NCBI RefSeq assembly: GCF_000003195.3
Contig: NC_012870.2
Location: 38,903,491-38,967,490 of the forward strand
DNA from: Sorghum bicolor
Lineage: Eukaryota; Streptophyta; Magnoliopsida; Poales; Poaceae
Length of the DNA stretch: 64,000 nucleotides
Direction: 5' to 3'
Below, piece by piece: positions 54,840 to 64,000 of this stretch; position 1 is the first letter of the stretch; each line of letters opens with the position of its first letter. The translations under genes were made by a program, and so were the position numbers. The notes beneath the pieces are model-generated. The model had not been told where the DNA came from. It saw only the letters and a list, made by a program, of their open reading frames with translations, and ran no database searches.

Positions 54840-57800
54840 CCTGCTGGTGAGGTAGTTACGGCTGGTAAGTTTCTGGTCAATTAATGTGATGCACTTGTAC
54901 TTTTTGATTCTGGAGCATCGCATTCTTTTGTGAGTTCAGACTTTGTGTCTAAGCATAATCTCAAGGCAATTACATTTGATAAGGGTAGTTATTGCATTAG
55001 TGCTGCCGGAAATGATATTTCTACCAATCAAGTGGTTTTGGGGGCAACTCTGGAAATAGGAGACCGTCAGTTTCTTGTTGATTTGGTTGTTCTACCTGGT
55101 GTGGGTATAGATGTAATTCTGGGTATGAAGTGGATGAGTGGCAACGGAGTTCTTATCGACACCACCACTCGTGTAGTGATGTTGAGAGACCCAAATACCA
55201 AAGAGGCGTTCTTAGTGCAACTTCCTCGAGATATTCATATCCGTAGCACGATGAATGCAGTTACATCTAGGGCCATCAAGGATATTCCGGTGGTGTGTAA
55301 GTTCCGAGATGTATTCCCAGATGATTTGCCCGGGCTTCCTCCAGATCGGGATGTGGAGTTCAAAATTGAATTGATCCCAGGTACCGCTCCTATCTCTAGA
55401 AGACCACATAGACTACCACCAAACGAGCTAGCTGAGCTTAAGACCCAGTTGAATGAGTTGTTAAAGAAGGGTCTTATCCTTCCTAGTTCTTCTCCTTGGG
55501 GTTGTCCGGCTATCTTTGTGAAGAAGAAGGATCAGTCCTTGCGCATGTGTGTGGACTATCGTCCTCTGAATGCGGTGACCATCAAGAATAAATACCCTCT
55601 TCCTCACATTGATATCCTATTTGACCAGTTGTCTAAAGCCAAGGTATTCTCCAAGATTGATTTGCGATCTGGGTATCATCAGATCAAGATCCGTCCTGAA
55701 GATGTACCTAAGACAGCTTTCTCGATGAGGTATGGGTTGTATGAGTATCTCGTCATGTCTTTTGGTCTAACGAATGCACCTGCTCACTTCATGTATCTCA
55801 TGAATCCGGTATTCATGCCCGAATTAGTCAAGTTTGTGGTGGTCTTCATTGATGATATCGTGGTTTATTCTCACAATGAAGAAGAGCATACAGAGCATCT
55901 GCGTGTAGTGTTGTCGCACTTGCGTGAGCATCAGCTTTATGCTAAGTTCAGCAAACGCGAGTTTTGGCTGAAGAAAGTACCTTTCTTGGGCAATGTATTA
56001 TCTAAAGAAGGTATCTCGGTGGATCCACCTAAAGTGCAAGAAGTGCTGGATTGGAAGGTTCCAACTTCGGTGCACGAGGTCCGGAGTTTTCTCGGTCTGG
56101 CTGGGTATTATCGTCGATTCATTCCGGAATTCTCAAAAATATCCAAGCCTATGACTCGCCTACTTCAGAAAGATGAAAAGTTTATGTGGACGCCTGAGTG
56201 TGAAGAGGCATTGCACAAGCTGAGGACATTGCTAACATCAGCTCCTGTCCTAGCTCAGCCTGATATTGAGAAGCCCTTCGATGTCTTTTGTGACGCGTCG
56301 AGTATTGGTTTGGGTTGTGTGTTGATGCAAGAAGGTCGTGTTATCGCGTATGCCTCGCACCAACTTCGAAAGCATGAGGTCAATTACCCTACTCATGACT
56401 TAGAATTGGCTGCAGTTGTTCATGCCTTGAAAATTTGGAGGCACTATTTGCTGGGTAATCTATGCAATATTTACACTGATCATAAGAGTCTCAAGTACAT
56501 CTTCACTCAACCTGAATTGAACATGCAGCAGCGAAGGTGGCTTGAGTTGATTAAAGATTATAATCTCCAAGTGCACTACCACCCGGGCAAGGCAAATGTA
56601 GTTGGAGATGCCTTAAGTCAGAAGGCGCACTGTCATTCAGTTCAGATGGAAGATCCATTGTTGTCACATCTTATGCACCCACTTGTGCTCAACTAGATTT
56701 CTCTGGAGAGTTCTCTTCGCAATCGAGTCATCGAATTGCAGCAAACCGATGTAGGCATCTACCATATAAAGAGGAAAATGAAAGAAGAAGAAACCAATCA
56801 TTTCCGGGTCAATGAGAACGGAATCCTATGGTTCAAAGATCGACTCGTGGTCCCAAAAGACCGTGAGATGTGAAATCAAATCTTATCTGAAGCTCATTCA
56901 TCCAAGTTGTCTATCCATCCTGGTAGTAGCAAGATGTATCAGGATCTGAAACCTCTGTTTTGGTGGACAAAGATGAAAAAGGAGATTGCTGCTTTTGTCA
57001 CTCGTTGTGACAACTATTGTCGTGTGAAGGTCGTTCACATGAAAGCAGGCTTACTTCAACACTTGTCAATTCCTGGTTGGAAATGGGAAGAAGTCAGCAT
57101 GGATTTCATCGTTGGACTCCCAACTTCTGTTATGGGTTACGATTCTATCTGGGTGATTGTAGACCGTTTGACCAAGGTTGCTCGTTTTATTCCAGTTCGA
57201 ACTGACTATCGTCCACATCAGTATGCAGAATTGTACTTCGAGCACATTGTTCATCAGTATGGTGTGCCTCGAACTATCATATCAGATCGTGGACCACAGT
57301 TCACTGCTCATTTTTGGGAGTGTCTTCATGAGCAGATTGGTATTCACTTGGTTCGTAGTTCCGCTTATCACCCCCAAACGGCCGGCCAAACTGAATGTGT
57401 TAACCGAATCCTAGAAGACATGTTGACGGCATGTGCTCTCTCTTCAAAGGGTTTTTGGGTAAAGTGGTTGCCGTTAGCTGAGTTCTCTTACAACAACAGT
57501 TACCAAGAGAGCATCAAGATGGCTCCATTTGAAGCCCTGTACGGTCGAAAATGTCAAACCCCGTTGAATTGGAAGGAATCCGGGGAACGAAGGTATTATG
57601 GCATCGATTTCGTGAACGAAGCGGAGCAGCAAGTCTGTACCATCCAACAACATCTGGAAGCTGCCCAAGCTCGTCAGAAAAGTTATCCTGATAAGAGAAG
57701 GAAGCCGATTGAGTTTGCAGTCGGTGACCATGTGTATATCAAGGTGTCTCCGATGAAAGGCGTACAAAGGTTCGGAGTCAAGCGAAAACTTGCACCTTGT

Positions 57801-58145
57801 TATGTGGGGCCTTATCGGATTCTCGAGAGAAAAGGGAACGTGGCATACAAAGTTCAACTCCCAGTTGACCTTCGTGCTATTTTTCCTGTCTTTCATGTAT
57901 CACAATTGAAGAAGTGCCTTCGTGTTCTAGAAGAACGAGTGGAAGTTCGGGATATTAAGTTGAAATCTAACTTGGTGTACGAGGAGAAACCTGTAGCGGT
58001 TCTCGACCACAAGGAACGGGTGACTCGTAATCGTGTGGTTAAGTTCTACAAGGTGTTGTGGAGTAACCACAGGGAGGAAGATGCCACTTGGGAGACGGAG
58101 GACTATTTAAAAGAAGTTTATAAAACATTCTTCGAAAATCAGTAA
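54840..58145 (+). pseudogene. Pol of element F: protease, RT, RNase H, integrase, chromodomain
   Basis: In frame with gag. Protease [12 protein letters not shown] (Asp 54906-54908), after a TAA at 54882. RT has [32 protein letters not shown] and FIDDIVVYS (Asp pair 55851-55856). RNase [18 protein letters not shown] to about 56620. TAG 56694 and TGA 56871 break the linker to integrase. Integrase core with SMDF (Asp 57102-57104), SDRGPQF (Asp 57285-57287) and GQTECVN (Glu 57393-57395), so the catalytic triad is intact. The linker GPYRILERKG and the chromodomain (VLWSN, EDATWE) end at 58145. Open for 412 codons from 56907. It is the best reference for repairing the reading of A and D by alignment. 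Confidence 0.93.
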
Positions 58146-58174
58146 GCTTCCAAATCTCGGGACGAGATTTTTCT

Positions 58175-58186
58175 AAGGGGGGAGGG
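58175..58186 (+). promoter_or_regulatory. Polypurine tract of element F
   Basis: AAGGGGGGAGGG, one base before the 3' LTR start at 58188; identical to A. Confidence 0.93.
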
Positions 58187-58187
58187 C

Positions 58188-61100
58188 TGTAACACCCTAG
58201 TGTTATGGTTGCATCAATCACATGCATAACATGAGCATCATCATCTACTCAAGCATATCATGATCATCATCTACCTTGAGCCATGTCATTTTATCCTTAA
58301 GTGTGCTTTAACTTGTTTAATCATGCTTCCTATGCTTGTGTTTGTGTGAACCATGCTCATGCTTGTATGTTAAGCCTTGGTAATTAGTTTATCTGTGCTT
58401 AACTCAACCTTAGGAACAATGTTCATGTTGATCACTTCTCCAAAATAATCACTTAAGTCATACTTCCTTGAATAAGCCCTAGAAACCTCTTTTGCTTAGG
58501 ATTTTAAAAAGTGTTTCATAAAATGTTTGCATGTCAAAACTATCTACAGAAAAGTTGTAGAAAATGTTATAAGGAACAAAAGTTGTTTTATGGCCATCGC
58601 ATGAAAATGAACACATCTTGCTCAAAAAGTGCTTTCAAGGCAGTTTTGGGGTCTGCTTTGGCACTTAACCAGTTTGCGCGATCGATTTTGAAAACCTCAT
58701 ATCTTTCAATCCAGGCCGATCTGGGTTTTGCTCTAGTTGACAATGTTGTAGAACTCAGCTAGTACTCCAACTTTGTCAACTACGCCATCTCTTAATTTGT
58801 TTTGGTTTGTGAGTTAATCGCTGTTGAATTCGCTCTATCAGACAACCATCGCCATGACTGAATCGAAGCCGAGCTCGTCGACGTGGCCGACCGGCGACAG
58901 AACAACGACGACATTTGGCGCCCGTACGTCATTCTTGGCCCCGCTCGTCAGCTCCCAGCGCGCGCATGACCTCCACGGCGATGCCCCGGACGCAGTGGAC
59001 GCGTCCATTCTCTCCTCCCTCACGCTCTCTCGCTAGAAAAGCGACCGCAGCGAGCGCAACGTCGCGTGCTCACTCCGGCGACCTCAAACACACTCCTCGC
59101 TGCGTTGCTGCTCACAAAAACTCACCCACAGCTCCGCCGTATCCCGCTCTCCATCCTCCACCCACAAACTCGCCGTGAAACCCTCCGGTGAGCCGACATT
59201 TCCGACTTCCCCCAAATCAGGTCGCCGTGACCTTCTTCTCTGGCGAACTCAATGCTGACCTCCTCGGAGCCTCTCGTCTTCTCTGGTTAGGTCCTAGAGG
59301 TAGCTTAGGTCATTAGCGAACGTTTGCGCCACTTGGTGGACGCTCTACCGCACTCAACGTCGCCGGACACGACGCGCAGCGCCGCCGTGTTTCCGCCGGA
59401 GTTCGGCTCTCTTGTGGCCAGCTCATTCCACACCGTTTCAAGCCTAGTCACCTACCTAGGAAGCTTCGCCATAGTTCACTGGTGCTGTAGGAAACCCTAG
59501 GTCGCGCTCTACCGGCCTGAGAGCTCAGGCGTAATGCCGAGCGCGTCCGCCGAGCCGCCATGGTCGACGGCAAGCCATTTCCGGTGGCTCCGCCATGGGG
59601 AAAAGGGGGTCACTCGGTTCGCAAGGGTCTAGGGATCACGTTGGTACCCTTGGTTTGGTCGGAGACCTCACCGTTGCAGAGAAATCACCGGTGAAAGTCG
59701 TCTCGGTCGTAAGGAAGACGACCCTGATACGCGGGACCCGCTGTCAGCGACACACCGTTTCCCTCCTTTTCTTTTATTCAAATCCAGATTTTTGGTATTC
59801 TTATAAAAATCATATCTTCTGTTGCTTTGATCCAAAAATTGTGAAATAAATTTTGTTGTGTTCCTTGAGATGGCTAGTTTTTAATAAAAATATAAAATGT
59901 ACCATGTTTTCAGGGAAAAGTAATTGTTATGATTTAATCTTGTTATTTATGAGTAAATTCATATCTTTTGTTATACTGCTCCTTTTGCTATGAAATTTTT
60001 GGTGTAGTTTCTGAGTGTTATTAGAATGTTATGATAAATATTTCATGATTTTTGGAGTACTGTATCTGTGATATGTATTTTATGTTTGTGATATGGCATG
60101 TTTTCTTATTTAAATCATAATAAAAGTTTGGTGCTTATGCTGGTGCTCTACTCTTGTGTCAAACTTAATTATTGTAATAGTAACATGTAAATAATTTGAA
60201 ATCTGTTGTTTGACACTATCTGAGCTATGTTTCCTGTTTGCTTATGCTGGTGCTCTTCCAAGTTGGGTTCCAGAAATAGTGTTCTCTGTTTTTCTGGGAC
60301 AGAACCTGGAACTTTGTTTAAATCACTTGTTTAACTTATGAATCTTGCTATGATGTCTAAAGATGAAATGTTGAAAATTTCATAAGCTTTCCAGAATGTC
60401 CTCATTCATATTTGTTGCATCTGTATAGCTCCAGTTATGATTTATTTCTTGAGCTGCTCTGTTATGTAAGGATTGCTGTTTATGGTTTGACTTGCTAGGT
60501 CTTGCTAAGTTAATTAGTTGTCCTTTGTGAGTTTATCTTGGAAGTTTACTCAGTAAATGAGTGTCCAGCGAAGTTCTAATTATATTGTCAAGCATTCATC
60601 CCCATCTAGTATGCACCCATCCTTACTTATCATGCATGCAATAGGTGCACCGGATGCAACAGCTTCATTCGAGCTCCAGGTGAACCCCGAGGGTCAAGAG
60701 ATCAACCCGGCGATGGAGGTCCAGCAAGCCGAACACGTGGAGCCCGAAGAGAAGATTGAGTGCCCGAATCATGAGCCTGCATCATTCGTGAAAGGCAAGC
60801 CTCGGAGCATCTTAAGTCTCCCCTTTTTTCCGAAAGATTACTTGATTATGTTACATCTATTGATGCATTACTTATAGGAGTTGTGATGAAACCCTTGCTG
60901 CATTTTACTCATTCCTTGTCCAGATATCTTACCACTACCTGGTTATAGAGTTAGGATCAAGTAGCGGCTTAGTCATGCTTTAATCGGTAGAAGTCAGGTG
61001 ATATCCTGTCACCTGCGCGAGATAGGGTTGTGTTGGATCCCGATTGTCTATATGTGCTATCGTGGAATGAACCTGTTTAAAATGACTTAAGCCGGGCGGA

Positions 61101-62298
61101 GTTTTGCAAGGTTGTAGTAACTCCGTCTGTGGCAGCTAAGGACCGATCGTTGTACGTCCTCTTGTCATGTTGAACGCATGAATAACACTTAGTTGGTTGG
61201 ATAACTCGTTCCGACCGTGAAGCCTAGTAGTATGACTCAGGCCGGAAGACCGGCAACTATAAAGTGCGCACTACCGGAGGAAGTGCGGTGTGTGGGGGAC
61301 CATTGGCGTAAGACCAAAGGCAGGTGAGTTAAAATTCCTGACCTCCCTAGCAAAGTGGTAGCCCTAGGAGTGCGGCGCTGATCGGAGCCGCGATTCCTGA
61401 GTCGTACCAAAGGTGACCCGCTTGCTCTCCGACGGGGGCTGTTTGGGTGAGTGCTAGGAATAACCCTCCAGCTGGATAGGAAACGATTCGAATCGCCGTC
61501 TCTCCCGGATAGTGAGAACTTGACAGAGCAACGGCAAACGTAGCGTCCACTAATGAACAATGGTTCGTGATGATGGTGATAGCAAGGAAGAGCATATGAT
61601 GAACTTGATATGGTTATTATTGCTTGTAATAATTAAGTGATGTGTTGTAGTCCAGGTGCTAATCTAGTGGTAGGCTAATGATGATTAATATGATGCTTTT
61701 ACTATAATGTAGCTATCTATTAAGCATTTAGCAACTGTTGAGTCAAGCCCGCTCCACTTTATACTTGGCCTTGCATGATCCTTGGTGTCTTTTATGTTTT
61801 ACTAGATGGGTAAGTCTAGCTGAGTACATCCCCGTACTCAGGGTTTATTCCCACCTGTTGCAGATGATATCTTTTATGATGGCTTCTGCAAGACCTGTCT
61901 CCTTCCTGCTGGGGATGAAGACTAAACCGTTGGGCACGGTTCTCTAACTACTTCGTATCTGTTGCTTTTGATGGATGGCATGAGACTCTGGCTAAAACAA
62001 GAACTTGTGAAATGAACTTTGGAATGTGAGTTGTAAACTATTTTGCTTCCGCTACTACAAACATGTGTTGTAATAACTAAGTAACTCTGATGTGGTGCCG
62101 CTTCGACAGCAATAAATGACAATGTAACATTCGTTGTGTTATGTTGAACTATTACGATCTTGGTTTGTTGCAAGTTGGTTTGAAGTCCTTCATGATTTCA
62201 GTTGACTACCGGGATTATATGGGCTCAAGTTTGGAAACTTGATTACTAGTTGATCATTTCTACACTTGAACTCTTATAATTTGGTCGGTTCTGTGACA
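58188..62298 (+). repeat. 3' LTR of element F (4111 bp, internally deleted)
   Basis: TGTAACACCC to TTCTGTGACA. It has the same parts as the 5' LTR but lacks about 490 bp matching roughly 49000-49490. The joint near 60232-60252 carries a short filler copied from nearby. It also has about 30 bp near 58458-58490 that the 5' LTR lacks. Donor hairpin at 61808-61866; GCCGG-AAGA-CCGGC hairpin at 61241-61254. Confidence 0.95.
60557..60877 (+). CDS. Conserved LTR-encoded peptide, F 3' LTR copy
   Basis: Open frame of 106 codons from 60557; the acceptor-like GCAATAG ends at 60644. Then APDATASFELQVNPEGQE, an acidic stretch, ECPNHEPASFVKGKP, RSILSLP. Against the 5' LTR copy the acidic part varies in several residues, while the front and the NHEPASFVKGKP core are unchanged. 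Same caveats as the 5' copy. Confidence 0.45.
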   Translation: MSVQRSSNYIVKHSSPSSMHPSLLIMHAIGAPDATASFELQVNPEGQEINPAMEVQQAEHVEPEEKIECPNHEPASFVKGKPRSILSLPFFPKDYLIMLHLLMHYL

Positions 62299-64000
62299 AG
62301 CACCACGCTTAATTCAAAAAGGCATTGAAAGTAAAATCAACACAGCTCTGAGTTTAAAAAATCAAACTAAACACCTTGTCTAATTATGACTCAAGAAAAC
62401 AGTTTAAACTAAGCACCATGCCTAATTCAAATGGTGTATGAAATTTCTCTAAACCTTAAGCATACTATAGCAAACAAAGGTAACATGAAAGTTTATAGGT
62501 TCAAATAGAGATGAAAGACCATAATCAACAAATTGAATAAAGGTAGAGATAACCAATATTAGCAGCATAGGATTTTCTAAATAAGGCCATTCCCCCAAGC
62601 TAGAATTTTGCAAAGTAAATGTTAGCTCGAGTGGATGTTATTCAAAATTGCATAATGATAGGTTAGTGATACTTGGTGCTGCCGTTATTAATTCTCTCAC
62701 TTCAAACCTGAAATGGTTAGTGACAAGAATATTCACAGGAATATTTTGACAATTCTATTTCTATGCTAAAGGTGCAGGCTTAATTCATTTTTTAAGAGTG
62801 GTTATTTTAGAACACAAAGTTGTTGTTGGGAAACCTTCTGATTATTATAATTTGAGTTGGTGAGGTGGTTTCCTCTAGAACATTAGCCTTTGTGCACCTA
62901 TATCCAGATTACAACAAGATCTATAATATTTATGATAAACATATGCATCTACAACCACCCTCTTAATGATTTTATGAATAGGTAGAATAAAGGGGTTGAG
63001 GATCTCATGTGTGATAATATTAGAGACTATTTGATCCAAGAGATTTCTCATATGAGCATGGGTCTGATAGGGTGTTTAATGAAATAATTCACATACTCGA
63101 AAATATGATCTCCCTTTTCAAACTCCAAGGGTGTCTCTTCATGGTTGTCTATATGCAATAAGTTTGCATCTATTATTTCATGCCTATGACATTTATTAGA
63201 TATTTTATTTTCCAGTATTTCCCATGAATTGATGTCTCCAAGGTTGGTCTCTTCTAAAGCATTTTCTAAACATGGTTGAGTTATGTTTATTAAAGAAATT
63301 GATGTAAGCTCAACATTTGAATTTAGACCAAGTTTAGATTCTAGTGCCAAAACTTCATCTTCTTCCATCCATTCTTTGACAATAGCATATGTATTTCTAA
63401 TATGTTCTACATGTTCCTACTATTGTCGTTGCTCTTCAAGGGCATTCATGTAATCTTCATGACTCCTATTCTTAGGATGTCTTGATGGATTTCTAGGGTC
63501 ATTATGAAGTTTAGTAGAAGGAGCATACAAAGATTTATTGGGGGTCAAGGATGGGTTTAGAGATGGGTTCAAAGACAATTAATATGGGCATAGAAGGGGA
63601 GAAGATAAAATTTATTTCTAAGTGGCTTGGCTCTCCTTCTATGGCATCACTTGGCATGCCATCCCTGTATTTTTTCCAATGTCTTTTTTAGGAAGAAAAG
63701 GAAGATGATGATGGTTTTTCCAAGATACTCTTCTAAGAAGATCTGATATGCATTGATTTAGGAGCATCTTAGCTAACTGGAAGTCTAAATCATCGAAGTG
63801 GAATTTTAAAGGTTTAGGATTGATAGCTAAATCTTAGGAATGAGATGATTGTATTTTAGTTATGAAGACTTCTGTTTTTAATTTAGATAATAAATTTGTT
63901 TCTCCTTTTAGGGAGTTCAAAAATAGCCAGAGCAACTCTTTTGAGCATAAAATCTTACTTTTAAAAGATAAGAAAGGACACTCAAGAAGATAAATCTAGG
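62299..64000 (-). other. Segment K, right part: probable Athila/Tat-branch 3' region, - strand
   Basis: It starts with the target copy AGCAC. Degenerate repeats of GCACCAYGCYTAATTC type occur near 62301, 62368 and 62415. AGCTTGGGGGAA (- strand, about 62601-62590) looks like a polypurine tract of the G/I type. An unknown ORF lies further right (63048-63449). No LTR boundary or primer site is visible, so the assignment is weak. Confidence 0.4.
63048..63449 (-). pseudogene. Unrecognised ORF in segment K
   Basis: Read from ATG 63449: MNALEEQRQ, two TAG codons, EHVEHIRNTYAIVKEW, then an open 106-residue part (MEEDEVLALESKLGLNSN to HPIRPMLI). It is rich in Asn, Glu and Ile and resembles no family I can name. 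Its place upstream of a polypurine-like tract suggests a retrotransposon ORF rather than a host gene. Confidence 0.4.

Larger units (their letters stand above)
46960..62298 (+). mobile_element. Element F: complete Tekay-type chromovirus with ORF0 (15.3 kb)
   Basis: 5' LTR 46960-51529, primer site 51532-51543, ORF0 52336-53419, gag-pol 53784-58145, polypurine tract 58175-58186, 3' LTR 58188-62298. Target duplication AGCAC at 46955-46959 and 62299-62303. The size, 4-kb-class LTRs and pre-gag ORF recall rice RIRE3/RIRE8-like elements. The first 280 bp of the LTRs differ by about 2-3%. Gag-pol keeps one frame but has five nonsense codons; ORF0 has one stop and one frameshift. Confidence 0.95.

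Noticed and set aside
62590..62603. Polypurine-like tract as proof of an LTR boundary in K
   Set aside because: No TG start with a matching second LTR can be seen in the window.
1..64000. CRISPR arrays, tRNA or rRNA genes, bacterial operons
   Set aside because: None seen. The tRNA-like matches are primer-binding sites, and the repeats are LTRs.

Overview
This window reads as grass (Poaceae) nuclear heterochromatin made entirely of nested Ty3/gypsy LTR retrotransposons. I found no host gene, rRNA, tRNA or CRISPR array. The evidence is chromodomain Tekay/Del-type and Reina-type polyproteins, tRNA-Asp and initiator-Met type primer sites, and an extra ORF before gag of the kind I recall from rice RIRE3/RIRE8-like elements. 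The species cannot be fixed from sequence alone. Layout, with working names A-L. Element A (Tekay type, + strand) fills 1-8755: gag-pol without its 5' end, then a 4.56 kb 3' LTR. It lies inside element H (Reina type, - strand, 8756-21902). H is also split by element G (Athila/Tat branch, + strand, 9402-18534, target duplication TGGAG). Segment L (21903-23979) is old LTR-like DNA. Element D (Tekay type, - strand, 23980 to about 46560) is split by element E (Reina type, - strand, 31105-44939, duplication TCCAT). E is split in turn by element I (Athila/Tat branch, - strand, 32129-40407, duplication TACGG). Segment K (about 46561-64000) is split by element F (Tekay type, + strand, 46960-62298, duplication AGCAC). 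All four complete insertions have exact 5-bp duplications. Hand-counted LTR differences fit the nesting order: G about 0.4%, I about 1.2%, E about 4%. Coding state: F is the fullest element, with 5' LTR, primer site, ORF0, gag-PR-RT-RNase H-INT-chromodomain, polypurine tract and 3' LTR. Its gag-pol is one frame with five nonsense codons. A is the same family with seven. G and I carry gag and protease but no RT, RNase H or integrase, so they look non-autonomous. G adds a 451-residue Athila-ORF1-like protein behind its own TATA box, and I carries two retropepsin-like domains in tandem. Most interesting: the Tekay elements seem to have a built-in splicing layout. Their LTRs hold a GC-rich block, a T-rich intron-like stretch, an exon-like block coding a conserved peptide, and a GTAAGT donor followed by a conserved hairpin. 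ORF0 and gag in F, and gag in D, begin with an ATG directly after a strong splice acceptor. G and I share a second primer-site-like sequence inside the LTR end and a hairpin just before the polypurine tract.
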